The notes: a model not told the origin generated them from the sequence alone. Counted from the first letter of the stretch, positions 18,870 to 28,332 are shown. The stretch is DNA of 64,000 bases from an uncultured Chlorobiota bacterium (GCA_947311255.1 CAMZKL010000003.1:1-64000), one strand, 5' to 3'. Made by a program: numbers and translations.

Positions 18870-20564
18870 TTATCTGTATTTTTTTTTCCTAATAAAATAA
18901 ATAATTATTCCGAAAAACAATACTAAAAAGGTTGGGAGCAAAACATTTAATAGTTGAATAGTAAAACGATGATTCTTAATTTTCTCATTATCCAAAAGTC
19001 TCATTTTAAGCTCTCTTGACCGTATAGTCATAAGTCCCTCATCATCACATAAATAGTTAATTGAATTTAATATAAACTCTTGGTTTCCTTTAAATGTTTG
19101 TTGTGTAAATTTGTCAAAACCTATGGGGTAAGGTTTTCCTGTTTTTGACACTTCGTTTCTAATAATATCTCCATCACTAACAAGAATTATTTTAGCTGCT
19201 TTGCTTTTAGTTAAGACATCTGCTAAAGAAATATTTTGAAAATATTTTTGAACTGGTCTGTTTTTAAATACTGATGTGAATTTCCCTTCTAATAATACAG
19301 CTATGTTTTTTCTTCCTGCTTTCATTTCTTCGGTATGAGGCATATGGTTGATTTGATTAAAACTAATCCTTGCAGGGATTTGCTCCAACCTTGTTTTAGG
19401 AGAGCTTTTTAGAAGTACTGTTTTTTTTATGTTTGAATTTTTCCCAACAGTATCAATTGTTGAAACATATTCTGTTTTTATATAATTTAGATATTTTGAT
19501 ATTACATGATTATTTTCAGAAACCAAAACAGGAAAATAAAACCAAGGAAAGCGTTTAATAATAGGTTTCTCATTGGGCCCTTTCGTTGTAAGTCCAATTG
19601 GCGATGAGAACTCGTCTTGAAGTAAATCATTATTTATTCTTGCACCGTATTGAAAAAGCATATCGTTTAGATTCAAATCTTGGGCAAGAGAAATTGTGTT
19701 TCCTAATAAAAACAGGCTATCTGTATTTGTTTTACAACCATCTATTAAAAACAAGACATTTCCTCCTTTCATAATATATTGGTCAATTACAAATTTGTCT
19801 TGTTCTGTAAATGCTTTTTCAGGTTTTGCAATTATTATTGCCTTAAAATTATCTAAAATTCCCGGTTTCCCATTTATTTTGCCGGTTTTCACTAAATAAT
19901 ATTCAGATAAAACTCTTGTTATATCCATAACTTCATATTCATTAAGCTCTCCCTGACCTTCAATAAAAGCAATTTCAGGTTTTTTATTTTTGCTTAACTT
20001 TTGAATGGCATTTGTAAGTTCATATTCCAAAGATTGAATTGAAGCATTTACATTTTCTTCGCTTTCAGGTGCTACATTCATAGAAGATTTTAACAAATTA
20101 ATTGTGCTTTCTTTTCCTTTATATGATATTATTATTCCAGGAAAAACCATTTTTTGAGAGCTTTTACCATCTTCTGAAATTTCATTAGTTTCAATAGGAA
20201 TAATTCCTTTATCAGAAAGGTTTTTATAAAGAGCAAATCTAACTTCTTTATCATGGCTCTCAGAAGGATTTATAAACTCATATTCTAAATTGTTGTTTGC
20301 AAAAATTTTAAATTCATCCAGCTCCTCTTTTATTTTTTGGTTGTAACCTTTAAGCGTTGTAGGTAAACCATCGCCTTCGAGATAAACTTTTAAGTATATT
20401 TTATCGTTTAGACTTTCTAGAATATTTTTTGTGTAATTTGAAAGTGTGTACCTTCCTTCTGAAGTTAAATCAAATCGAACAAATTTTACTGATAAAATAT
20501 ATGTTCCTGTAATTATAATTACAAGAGATATTATAAGTTTAATGATGTTGTTTTTTTGTTGCAT
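18870..20564 (-). CDS. gldG: gliding motility-associated ABC transporter component GldG
   Basis: GldG is the auxiliary membrane/periplasmic component of the GldAFG ABC transporter, originally identified as required for gliding in Flavobacterium. The 564 residues fit the family. There is one N-terminal transmembrane segment (about 9-27), then the conserved start of the extracytoplasmic domain (RFDLTSEGRYTLS), a large soluble domain of the ABC_transp_aux type (IAFIEGQGELNEYE, VLFLIDGCKT, ILVSDGDIIRNE), and a C-terminal transmembrane helix before the basic tail. It follows gldF by 33 bases, so the two are surely cotranscribed. gldA is not in the window. The sequence shows membership of the family, not that the cell glides. 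Confidence 0.92.
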   Translation of the reverse strand: MQQKNNIIKLIISLVIIITGTYILSVKFVRFDLTSEGRYTLSNYTKNILESLNDKIYLKVYLEGDGLPTTLKGYNQKIKEELDEFKIFANNNLEYEFINPSESHDKEVRFALYKNLSDKGIIPIETNEISEDGKSSQKMVFPGIIISYKGKESTINLLKSSMNVAPESEENVNASIQSLEYELTNAIQKLSKNKKPEIAFIEGQGELNEYEVMDITRVLSEYYLVKTGKINGKPGILDNFKAIIIAKPEKAFTEQDKFVIDQYIMKGGNVLFLIDGCKTNTDSLFLLGNTISLAQDLNLNDMLFQYGARINNDLLQDEFSSPIGLTTKGPNEKPIIKRFPWFYFPVLVSENNHVISKYLNYIKTEYVSTIDTVGKNSNIKKTVLLKSSPKTRLEQIPARISFNQINHMPHTEEMKAGRKNIAVLLEGKFTSVFKNRPVQKYFQNISLADVLTKSKAAKIILVSDGDIIRNEVSKTGKPYPIGFDKFTQQTFKGNQEFILNSINYLCDDEGLMTIRSRELKMRLLDNEKIKNHRFTIQLLNVLLPTFLVLFFGIIIYFIRKKKYR

Positions 20565-20597
20565 TTTTTCTTTATTGTTAATTAAACAATAAATTGT

Positions 20598-21353
20598 TTA
20601 TCTGTTTTTTGATAGAACTGATTTTGTAAATATTAGAAATATTGCAGATACTGCAAAAAAATAAATAATATCTCGGGTATCAATAACTCCTCTGCTCATT
20701 GATTTATAGTGGGCATTAATTCCAAGGTTTTCAACAGCACTGCTAAAAACTCCCCAAACTGAAAGATTACTAATTGCTTCAAATCCAATATAAAAGAAAA
20801 ATGCTATTACCATTGCTGTTAAAAATGCAATTACTTGATTATCAGATATTGTCGAAGAAAAAACTCCAATAGCAACATATGCTGTTGCAAGAAAAAACAA
20901 TCCAATAAAAGAACCCCAGAATGCTCCTGTATCTATATTCCATGGAGGATTTCCTAAAATCCCTACCGTTATAAAAAATATTAGTGTTGGGATTAACGAA
21001 AGAACAACTAATGCAATTCCGGCAATATATTTTGCAAGTATTATTTGCATATTAGAAAGTGGCCTAGTATAAAGAAGTTCAATTGTTCCTGTTCGTTTTT
21101 CTTCTGCAAAAAGTCGCATTGTAACTGCGGGGACAAGAAACAAAAAAACCCAAGGAGCTATAAAAAATAATGTATCTAAATTAGCATGTCCACTATCTAA
21201 AACATTGTATTCTCCCGGAAAAACCCATAAAAATAAACTGTTTGAAATTAAAAATATTGAAATAACAATGTACCCTGTCAACGTACCAAAAAAAGAAGAA
21301 ATTTCTTTTTTAAAAACTGCATATGCAACTTTTACATTTGATAAAGTATTCAT
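20598..21353 (-). CDS. gldF: gliding motility-associated ABC transporter permease GldF
   Basis: The 251 residues form an ABC-2 type permease with about six hydrophobic helices. The signatures of the family are visible: ITFFG-like SSFFGTLTGYIVIS near the N-terminus, VPAVTMRLFAEEKRTGTIELLYTRPLS in the first cytoplasmic loop region, and YIGFEAISN near the fifth helix. It is the first gene of the gldF-gldG pair. The ATP-binding partner GldA must be encoded elsewhere, which is common. The 150-base region upstream holds the terminator of the VWA lipoprotein gene and no promoter matching the consensus that I can find. Confidence 0.92.
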   Translation of the reverse strand: MNTLSNVKVAYAVFKKEISSFFGTLTGYIVISIFLISNSLFLWVFPGEYNVLDSGHANLDTLFFIAPWVFLFLVPAVTMRLFAEEKRTGTIELLYTRPLSNMQIILAKYIAGIALVVLSLIPTLIFFITVGILGNPPWNIDTGAFWGSFIGLFFLATAYVAIGVFSSTISDNQVIAFLTAMVIAFFFYIGFEAISNLSVWGVFSSAVENLGINAHYKSMSRGVIDTRDIIYFFAVSAIFLIFTKSVLSKNR

Positions 21354-21426
21354 TTTAAATTATTTTTTTCGCTAAATTAATATTTATTTCTAAATTTAAG
21401 TATTTGAGTTTATGTTTTATTTATAG

Positions 21427-21481
21427 TAAAAACCCACACCTTAACAAACTATTTTTTTATTTGACAGAAAAAAGATGTGGG
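21427..21481 (-). terminator. probable terminator of the VWA lipoprotein gene
   Basis: On the minus strand a 10-bp stem (CCCACATCTT, 21472-21481, with 21433-21442; one G-U pair) is followed by five T residues. The loop is about 30 bases, longer than usual. Confidence 0.5.
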
Positions 21482-21503
21482 GAAATTACAGGTTTTAATA
21501 ATT

Positions 21504-23126
21504 TTATTCATTCAATAGCTCAGCAGTTTTTACAAGGCTTATAAATTCTGCTCTATATCCATTTACATCAGAACCGATACCCTTTTTCGCTAGGTCTGAA
21601 ACCATATCATAAGTTGCATTGTTTTTAAATTTTGAATCTCGAAGTAACATTCCAAAAGCTGCAACTGCTGCTGAGAATTTAAAATTATCTGAAGTTAAAC
21701 TTAACTCTACTATCTCATTTGCAATAGGATATTCCAATTTTATACTCTTGTCACTTTTTGGTGGTTTATATCTGAATTTAATAGTCATTATTTCATTATT
21801 AACATTTGCATTTTCATTAAGAACAGTTGTTTGATATTTTAAATTATCTGCTGTACGTACTTCCCAATTAGAATTTGCAGGAACAATTTCATAAAGAGCC
21901 GTAACAGTATGTCCTGCTCCAAGTTCTCCTGCATCTTTTTTATCGTCATCAAAATCTTCTTTTGCCATTACTCTGTTTTCATAACCTATTAAACGGTACG
22001 CTTTTACATAAGCAGGATTAAATTCAATTTGTATTTTAACATCTTTTGCAATTGTAAACATATTTGCACGCATTTCTTTAACAAAAACTTTTTCAGCTTC
22101 CTTAATATTATCAATGTAAAAATAATTTCCATTCCCTGCATTGCTTATTTGCTCCATCCTACCATCTTTATAATTACCCATTCCAAAACCTAGAATTGTT
22201 AAGTAGATATCATCTTTCCTTTTTTCTTCAATAAGTTCAACTAATGTGCTTGTTGAAGAAGTTCCAACATTAAAATCTCCATCAGTAGCAAGAATAACTC
22301 TGTTGTTACCATTTTTTATAAATGCTTCTTTTGCAGTTTTATATGCTAATTTTATTCCTGCTCTGCCTGCTGTTGAGCCTCCTGCTTGAAGTTTGTCAAG
22401 AGCATCAATTATTTTTTCTTTCTCAGACGCATTTGTTGGTGGCAAAATTAAACCGGCAGCACCTGCATAAACAACTATTGAAATTTTATCATTTTGAGAA
22501 AGCTCATTTAATAACAATTTTAAAGATTTTCTTAGCAAAGGAAGTTTATTTGCGTTTTTCATTGAACCGGAAACATCAAGAAGAAAAACTAGATTTGAAG
22601 GTTTTAAATCTTGATAATCTAACCTCTTTCCTTGAAGACCAATGTGTATAAGTTTATTTTCTTTATTCCAAGGGCATTCAGAAATTTCAGAATTAAAAGA
22701 GAAAGGATGCTTAGCTGTTGGTTGCGGATAATCATATGTAAAATAGTTAATCATTTCTTCAATTCTTACAGCACCTTTATCTGGCATTTGGTTATTATTC
22801 AGCATCCTACGAACATTTGAATAAGCCGCATTGTCAACATCTATTGAAAAAGTTGAAAGTGGGTTTGATTTAGCATCAAGAAATTCATTTTCAACAATTT
22901 TATCATATTCTTCTGTGTTATGTTTTGGGTCTCCTTCATCCGAATCAGAAATTATAGAAGGTATCTTTGAAACTTCTCTCATCATAGCATCTGCTGGCTG
23001 GTTTAAAGAATATTCTTCAACAACAATTTCTTTTTTTAAACCTTTTCCTGAATCTTGGCTAGTATTACACGCAAAGATATTAAGTAAAAAAAATATGATA
23101 GTAATTTTCAATATTTTTGTTTTCAT
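21504..23126 (-). CDS. YfbK-type von Willebrand factor A lipoprotein
   Basis: A lipoprotein signal with Cys20 (LLNIFAC) predicts anchoring in an outer or inner membrane leaflet. Residues about 85-150 form the conserved segment found before the VWA domain in YfbK proteins (STFSIDVDNAAYSNVRR). The VWA domain spans about 178-345 and has an intact metal-ion site (DVSGSM at 184-189, ATDGDFN later). The C-terminal 150 residues match the DUF3520-like half of YfbK. Length (540) fits. VWA domains usually bind protein ligands through a divalent metal; the ligand is unknown. It is divergent from the amidotransferase gene at 23217, and precedes gldFG in the same direction but with a terminator between. 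Confidence 0.85.
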   Translation of the reverse strand: MKTKILKITIIFFLLNIFACNTSQDSGKGLKKEIVVEEYSLNQPADAMMREVSKIPSIISDSDEGDPKHNTEEYDKIVENEFLDAKSNPLSTFSIDVDNAAYSNVRRMLNNNQMPDKGAVRIEEMINYFTYDYPQPTAKHPFSFNSEISECPWNKENKLIHIGLQGKRLDYQDLKPSNLVFLLDVSGSMKNANKLPLLRKSLKLLLNELSQNDKISIVVYAGAAGLILPPTNASEKEKIIDALDKLQAGGSTAGRAGIKLAYKTAKEAFIKNGNNRVILATDGDFNVGTSSTSTLVELIEEKRKDDIYLTILGFGMGNYKDGRMEQISNAGNGNYFYIDNIKEAEKVFVKEMRANMFTIAKDVKIQIEFNPAYVKAYRLIGYENRVMAKEDFDDDKKDAGELGAGHTVTALYEIVPANSNWEVRTADNLKYQTTVLNENANVNNEIMTIKFRYKPPKSDKSIKLEYPIANEIVELSLTSDNFKFSAAVAAFGMLLRDSKFKNNATYDMVSDLAKKGIGSDVNGYRAEFISLVKTAELLNE

Positions 23127-23164
23127 AATTGTTTCTTTTAGTTTAAATTTTAATTTTTTTAATG

Positions 23165-23172
23165 TACTTTTG
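23165..23172 (+). promoter_or_regulatory. TACTTTTG -7 box for the amidotransferase gene
   Basis: A perfect TAnnTTTG box lies 44 bases before the ATG at 23217. No TTG sits at the expected distance upstream, so this is a partial match only. Confidence 0.35.
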
Positions 23173-23216
23173 AGATGTTATTTTATAAATTTTTCCATAA
23201 AAATAAGTTATAGTAT

Positions 23217-24035
23217 ATGAAAAAATATATTGTATTATTTGTCTTAGTAATGATATTTTCATCTTGCAAACATCAACAAGAAACAGTTTTGAAAACAAGT
23301 ATGAAAAGCCCTATTGTATTGGTTTCAAAAGACTATAAAAGCACTCATCAAACATGGTTAAGAAACTCTATAAAAAATGATAATGTTGTTTGCGTAAATA
23401 TGTATGCAATAAATAGTATTGACTCTTTTAAAATGATGTTAAAAAAAGCTGATGGTATTATAATTTCGGGGGGGGAAGATGTTAATCCTGCTCTTTATGG
23501 AAAACAAAAAGAACTTAACAGATGCGGTAAAATTAATCCTCACAGAGACAGTTTGGAGTTTTTGCTTATTAAGTTTGCTATTAATAAAAAAATTCCTTTA
23601 CTTGGAATATGCAGGGGGCATCAAATTTTAAATGTTTCGCAAGGAGGCACTTTAATTATTGATATTCCTAAAGATGTTGGAAGTGATTTTATACATAGAG
23701 ATTCAAGAGAAAGATATAGGAATAACAGTACATCTGTTTTTCATAAAATTTATATTGAGAAAGGAAGTTATTTATACAATATTGTAAAAGTTGACAGCGG
23801 ATATGCGTATAGCAATCATCACCAGGCAGTTGAAAAAGTTGCCAACAAGTTTAAAGTGTCATCTTTTGCAAGTGATAAAGTTGCAGAATCAATAGAACCG
23901 ATTGACACTTTACAGCATCCATTTATACTTGGTATTCAGTGGCATCCGGAAGCAACAGATGTAAAAAATCCTTTATCAGGAACAATTGCACGTAAATTTA
24001 TGAATAAAGTTAAGCAACATCATATTATTGATTAG
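23217..24035 (+). CDS. lipoprotein class I glutamine amidotransferase (peptidase C26, PuuD-like)
   Basis: The class C26 fold hydrolyses gamma-glutamyl amide bonds, for example gamma-glutamyl-GABA in PuuD. The catalytic set is intact: nucleophile Cys132 in GICRGHQ, and His243 and Glu245 in QWHPEA. ISGGEDVNPALYG (84-96) is the usual substrate-loop signature. Unlike the cytoplasmic enzymes, this one begins with a lipoprotein signal peptide (Cys17 in IFSSC), so it is exported and lipid-anchored, where gamma-glutamyl peptides or folates would be plausible substrates. Polyamine genes are not nearby, so the PuuD role is not supported. The 20-residue spacer between lipid anchor and domain is short. 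Confidence 0.85.
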   Translation: MKKYIVLFVLVMIFSSCKHQQETVLKTSMKSPIVLVSKDYKSTHQTWLRNSIKNDNVVCVNMYAINSIDSFKMMLKKADGIIISGGEDVNPALYGKQKELNRCGKINPHRDSLEFLLIKFAINKKIPLLGICRGHQILNVSQGGTLIIDIPKDVGSDFIHRDSRERYRNNSTSVFHKIYIEKGSYLYNIVKVDSGYAYSNHHQAVEKVANKFKVSSFASDKVAESIEPIDTLQHPFILGIQWHPEATDVKNPLSGTIARKFMNKVKQHHIID

Positions 24036-24172
24036 CTGAAAATAGTTCTTTTAATTTATTATTATTTTAAAACTGTAAGTAAATATTATATTGATTTCAA
24101 ATTATTTCAGTTAAAAGTTTTCTTGAGTTTTAAGTTGCAATTAGCAATAATTAGGAATTAAGATTTTAAAAG

Positions 24173-24184
24173 TGATAAAAATCA
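24173..24184. promoter_or_regulatory. Crp/Fnr-like palindrome upstream of gdhA
   Basis: TGATAAAAATCA is a TGAT-N4-ATCA dyad, the core form of Crp/Fnr-family operators, about 140 bases before the gdhA start codon. The 289-base intergenic region 24036-24324 otherwise shows only the -7 box at 24286. The match is short and in AT-rich DNA, so it could be chance. Confidence 0.3.
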
Positions 24185-24285
24185 TCTTTTACATAGCATA
24201 AACTTAATTTAATCTACTTATATTAAGACAATTACAACAAGTAATGTTTAAGAGCATATTATGTGAAATTTTGAAAAAATATATT

Positions 24286-24293
24286 TACATTTG
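24286..24293 (+). promoter_or_regulatory. TACATTTG -7 box for gdhA
   Basis: A perfect TAnnTTTG box lies 31 bases before the gdhA ATG, placing the transcript start near 24300. The nearest TTTG upstream is only 12 bases away, so the -33 element is poor. Confidence 0.45.
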
Positions 24294-24324
24294 TACCGAA
24301 AATTTAATTCAAATTAATTAAACT

Positions 24325-25665
24325 ATGACTGATAAAATAAATAAATTCATGGAGGGCATAATTGCCCGTAATGCAGGTGAAAAAGAATTTCACCAAGCAG
24401 TTCTAGAAGTTGCAGAAGTTATTATTCCGTTTATTGAAGAAAATCCGGTTTATGGTGAAGCAAAAATTTTAGAAAGATTGTCAGAACCAGAAAGAACAAT
24501 AATGTTTAGAGTTCCTTGGCAAGATGACAAAGGTGAAATCCAAATTAACAAAGGGTATCGCATTGAGTTTAACAGTGCAATTGGGCCATACAAAGGAGGT
24601 TTACGTTTTCACCCTAGTGTAAATTTAAGTATTTTAAAATTTTTAGGATTTGAGCAAATCTTAAAAAACAGTTTAACTACCCTTCCTATGGGTGGAGGTA
24701 AAGGCGGTTCTGATTTTAATCCAAAAGGAAAATCGGATAATGAAGTTATGCGTTTTTGCCAAAGTTTTATGTCTGAATTATTCCGTCATATTGGACCAAA
24801 CACTGATGTGCCTGCTGGCGATATAGGTGTTGGAGGAAGAGAAATTGGATTTTTATTTGGACAATATAAAAGGTTAAGAAATGAATTTACAGGTGTTTTA
24901 ACTGGTAAAGGAAGAGAATGGGGCGGAAGTCTAATGCGTCCTGAAGCAACAGGTTTTGGAAATGTTTATTTTGCAAAAGAAATGTTGGAAACAAAAGGAG
25001 ATTCTTTTGAAGGAAAAACAGTTGCAGTTTCTGGTTTTGGAAATGTTGCTTGGGGTGCAGTTACAAAAGCTGGGGAATTAGGAGCAAAAGTTGTAACCAT
25101 CTCAGGACCTGACGGATATATTTACGACCCAAATGGAATTACGGGAGACAAAATTGAATATATGCTTGAACTTAGAGCTACAAATAATGATGTTGTTAGG
25201 CCTTATGCTGAAAAATTTGGTGTTGAGTTTTTTGCAGGTAAAAAACCTTGGGAACAAAAAGTTGATATTGCACTACCATGTGCCACTCAAAATGAACTTC
25301 TTGTTGACGACGCAAAACAATTAGTAAATAATGGAGTAATTTGTGTTTCGGAAGGTGCGAATATGCCTTGTACACCTGATGCAATTAATGTATTCCAAGA
25401 AGCTAAAATTTTATATGCACCAGGAAAAGCATCAAATGCCGGAGGTGTTGCAGTTTCAGGATTAGAAATGAGTCAAAATTCACTACGTTACGGTTGGACA
25501 TCTGAAGAAGTTGATAAAAAATTACATGAAATAATGAAAGATATTCATGAATCTTGTAAAAAATACGGAACTGATGCAAACGGCTATGTTGATTATGTTA
25601 AAGGCGCAAATATTGCTGGTTTTGTTAAAGTTGCAGATGCTATGTTAGCACAAGGACTAGTTTAA
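24325..25665 (+). CDS. gdhA: glutamate dehydrogenase, NADP-type (GdhA)
   Basis: This enzyme reductively aminates 2-oxoglutarate to glutamate and is a main route of ammonia assimilation. The 446 residues match the hexameric bacterial NADP-type family. Visible are the substrate region GGLRFHPSVN, the glycine-rich PMGGGKGGSDF with its catalytic lysine, DVPAGDIGVG with the catalytic aspartate, and the Rossmann motif VSGFGNVAWGA. The C-terminus SGLEMSQNS...W is typical of this subfamily. It is monocistronic: a -7 box precedes it and a strong hairpin terminator follows. Coenzyme preference is inferred from subfamily features. Confidence 0.95.
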   Translation: MTDKINKFMEGIIARNAGEKEFHQAVLEVAEVIIPFIEENPVYGEAKILERLSEPERTIMFRVPWQDDKGEIQINKGYRIEFNSAIGPYKGGLRFHPSVNLSILKFLGFEQILKNSLTTLPMGGGKGGSDFNPKGKSDNEVMRFCQSFMSELFRHIGPNTDVPAGDIGVGGREIGFLFGQYKRLRNEFTGVLTGKGREWGGSLMRPEATGFGNVYFAKEMLETKGDSFEGKTVAVSGFGNVAWGAVTKAGELGAKVVTISGPDGYIYDPNGITGDKIEYMLELRATNNDVVRPYAEKFGVEFFAGKKPWEQKVDIALPCATQNELLVDDAKQLVNNGVICVSEGANMPCTPDAINVFQEAKILYAPGKASNAGGVAVSGLEMSQNSLRYGWTSEEVDKKLHEIMKDIHESCKKYGTDANGYVDYVKGANIAGFVKVADAMLAQGLV

Positions 25666-25689
25666 AATAATTTCTTGAACACCTTAATT

Positions 25690-25726
25690 AAAAAAGAACC
25701 AATTGTATAAATTGGTTCTTTTTTTT
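25690..25726. terminator. bidirectional terminator between gdhA and glgP
   Basis: A 12-13 bp perfect stem (AAAGAACCAATT with AATTGGTTCTTT) with a five-base loop is followed by a run of T residues on the plus strand and has an A tract on the other side. It can serve both convergent genes. Confidence 0.85.
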
Positions 25727-25742
25727 CAATATTTTAAAAATA

Positions 25743-28277
25743 CTACATCCATTTTACAACAGGACAATCTTGTCTGTGTGCAAGATGCTCATTTTTAGGA
25801 TATAACCGGAATGTATAGGCTAAACTTCCTGGTTTTGCAGGACTGAAACTAACAGAATAATGAGCTATTGAACCTTCTACTTTTTCAAGTTTCGCCTCAA
25901 TTATATCACTAATTATAAGTTCTCCAACTGAATTTGATTCACTTATTAAAAACTCTACCCCTACATCATTGGGGTTTATTCCATTAACGTTTATAACAAT
26001 TTTGCTGTTATAAGTTTTACCTGTAACCAACATTTTTGTATTAATTTCAGCTGTATCTGTTGAAACAAGTTCAATTTTATTCCACTCACTAGTAATTTTT
26101 TGTTTCCAAGCTGAAATTTCTTTTGCAAGTTTATTGTTATCAGAACATACTTTCTTATATTTTGCAGATAATTTGCTATAATATTTTTTATTATAATCTT
26201 CAATCATTCGTTTAGAAGTAAATTCCGGTGCAATTTCAGCAATACATTTTTTCATGTAATTTACCCATTCTTCCGGAACACCTTTTTCATTATACTTATA
26301 AAATAAAGGTATAATTTCGTTTTCAAAAGTTTTATAAATTAGCTCTGCATCATAATCGTCTTGTAAATTTTGATTTTTATATGTTTTTTCTTGAGACAAT
26401 GCCCATCCAGCGGCATCTTTGTAGCCTTCAACCCACCAGCCATCAAGGACTGAGAAGTTCATAACTCCATTCATAACAGCTTTCATTCCGCTTGTTCCGG
26501 ATGCTTCAAGAGGTCTTGTTGGAGTATTAAGCCAAACATCTACTCCGCTTACTAATTCTTTTGCAAGAGAAATGTCATAATCTTCAAGAAAAAGTATTTT
26601 TCCAAGAAATTGAGGTTTTTTTGAGATTTCAACAATTTGTTTAATAATTCCTTGTCCGCCACCATCTTTTGGATGAGCTTTTCCTGCAAAAACAAACTGA
26701 ACAGGATATTTTGGGTGGTTAACTATTCTGTCTAAACGTTCTAGATCTCTGAATAGTAAATTTCCTCTTTTGTATGTTGCAAAACGTCTTGCAAAACCTA
26801 TAGTAAGAGCTTTCTCACTAATTGTATCTTTAATTTTTGCAATTTCTTTCGGATTTTCATTTCTACTTACTCGAACAGTATCCATTAATTCTTTAATAAA
26901 TAGAATTAAGCGTTTTTTTCTTGCTTTTCTTATATTCCAAACTTCTTCTGTTGATGCTTTATAAATTTTATGAAAATCAGGATTGCCATCTTTTCCTTTA
27001 AGTAATTCTTGCCATTCTGGAGATGCCCATGTAGGATAATGTACTCCGTTTGTTACATATCCAATATGAAGTTCTTCTGGAAAATAATCTTTCCAAAAAT
27101 TATTAAAGATTCTTATTCTTGAAACTTCTCCATGTAATTTACTTACTCCATTAATATTTTGTGAAGTATTTGCGGCAAGAATACTCATTGAGAATTTCTC
27201 TCCTTTTTTTCCTGGGGTTTCTTTACCCAGATTAATAAATTTCTCCCAAGAAATTCCAAGTCTATTTGGATAATCTCCCATATATTGCATCATTAGGCTT
27301 TCATTAAAAGAATCATGCCCTGCTGGTACGGGTGTGTGGGTAGTGTATAGACTTGATGCTCTAACAAGTTCTAATGCTTCATTAAAACTTAAACGATTTT
27401 CTTGCATTGTGTTACTTAGCCTTTCTATACTTGTAAATGCAGCATGTCCTTCATTTAAATGATATACTTCTTGATTAATTCCCAATAATTTAAGAGCTTT
27501 AACACCCCCTATTCCAAGAATAATTTCTTGTTTGAGTCTGTTTTCATTATCTCCTCCGTATAATCTTTGAGTTATGGTTTTATCTTTTTTTGAATTGTCA
27601 TTTCTGTCAGTGTCCAATAGGTATAATGTAATTCTTCCGACATTAAGTTTCCAAATTTGCATATATACTTTTCTTCCTTCCATATCAGCTGCAACTGTTA
27701 CAGCTTCTCCATTTTCATCTTTAACAAGTTTTGCTGGAGAATCCATAAACCTTTGGCTTTCATATATTTCATCTTGATCTCCTTGATTTGAAATTATTTG
27801 CTTAAAATAACCTTCTCTATAAAACAAACCTACGGCAACCATATTGAAACGCGAATCACTTGCTTGTTTTAAATAATCTCCTGCAAGAACTCCTAGTCCG
27901 CCGGAATATATTTTTAGAATATTTGCCATTCCATATTCCATACTGAAATATGCAATTGTTGGCAATTTTTCATCAAATCCTTTTTTTATATAGTCATTAA
28001 AGTCAGAAATAACATTATCATACATTTTTATAAAAGTCATATCTTTTTCAAGTTCTTGAAAACGTTTATGACTGATACTTTTTAGCATTTTTATAGGATC
28101 TATACAGCTAGAAATTGTTTTGTTGTTGTTTATATATTTGAATAATTCAACAGCTTTTGAGTTCCAAGACCACCAAATATTCTTAGATAATTTGTCAAGC
28201 TCTTCTAATTTTCCTGTATAATGTGGTTGCACACTTATAGTTTTCCAGTTTGGTTGATTTTTTTCTTGTTTTTTCAC
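25743..28277 (-). CDS. glgP: alpha-glucan phosphorylase (glycogen phosphorylase family)
   Basis: It phosphorolyses alpha-1,4-glucans to glucose-1-phosphate. At 844 residues this is the 'short' bacterial/archaeal type with an N-terminal DUF3417-like domain (WSWNSKAVELF near 33-43), then YFSMEYGMA and the glycosyltransferase-B fold. The PLP-lysine signature is intact (EASGTSGMKAVMNG), as is FVFAGKAHPKD. The C-terminal 120 residues form a beta-rich extra domain ending in the phylum-typical RQDCPVVKWM. No glycogen synthase or branching enzyme is adjacent. A good promoter lies at 28302-28332. Confidence 0.94.
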   Translation of the reverse strand: MKKQEKNQPNWKTISVQPHYTGKLEELDKLSKNIWWSWNSKAVELFKYINNNKTISSCIDPIKMLKSISHKRFQELEKDMTFIKMYDNVISDFNDYIKKGFDEKLPTIAYFSMEYGMANILKIYSGGLGVLAGDYLKQASDSRFNMVAVGLFYREGYFKQIISNQGDQDEIYESQRFMDSPAKLVKDENGEAVTVAADMEGRKVYMQIWKLNVGRITLYLLDTDRNDNSKKDKTITQRLYGGDNENRLKQEIILGIGGVKALKLLGINQEVYHLNEGHAAFTSIERLSNTMQENRLSFNEALELVRASSLYTTHTPVPAGHDSFNESLMMQYMGDYPNRLGISWEKFINLGKETPGKKGEKFSMSILAANTSQNINGVSKLHGEVSRIRIFNNFWKDYFPEELHIGYVTNGVHYPTWASPEWQELLKGKDGNPDFHKIYKASTEEVWNIRKARKKRLILFIKELMDTVRVSRNENPKEIAKIKDTISEKALTIGFARRFATYKRGNLLFRDLERLDRIVNHPKYPVQFVFAGKAHPKDGGGQGIIKQIVEISKKPQFLGKILFLEDYDISLAKELVSGVDVWLNTPTRPLEASGTSGMKAVMNGVMNFSVLDGWWVEGYKDAAGWALSQEKTYKNQNLQDDYDAELIYKTFENEIIPLFYKYNEKGVPEEWVNYMKKCIAEIAPEFTSKRMIEDYNKKYYSKLSAKYKKVCSDNNKLAKEISAWKQKITSEWNKIELVSTDTAEINTKMLVTGKTYNSKIVINVNGINPNDVGVEFLISESNSVGELIISDIIEAKLEKVEGSIAHYSVSFSPAKPGSLAYTFRLYPKNEHLAHRQDCPVVKWM

Positions 28278-28301
28278 AATTTGTATATTTTAAATGTTGG
28301 A

Positions 28302-28332
28302 CAAAAATATTAGTTATTTGTTTTTATCCAAA
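28302..28332 (-). promoter_or_regulatory. promoter for glgP
   Basis: On the minus strand TTTG (28329-28332), a 19-base spacer and TATTTTTG (28302-28309) match the Bacteroidota promoter exactly. Transcription would start near 28295, leaving a leader of about 18 nt. Confidence 0.65.
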
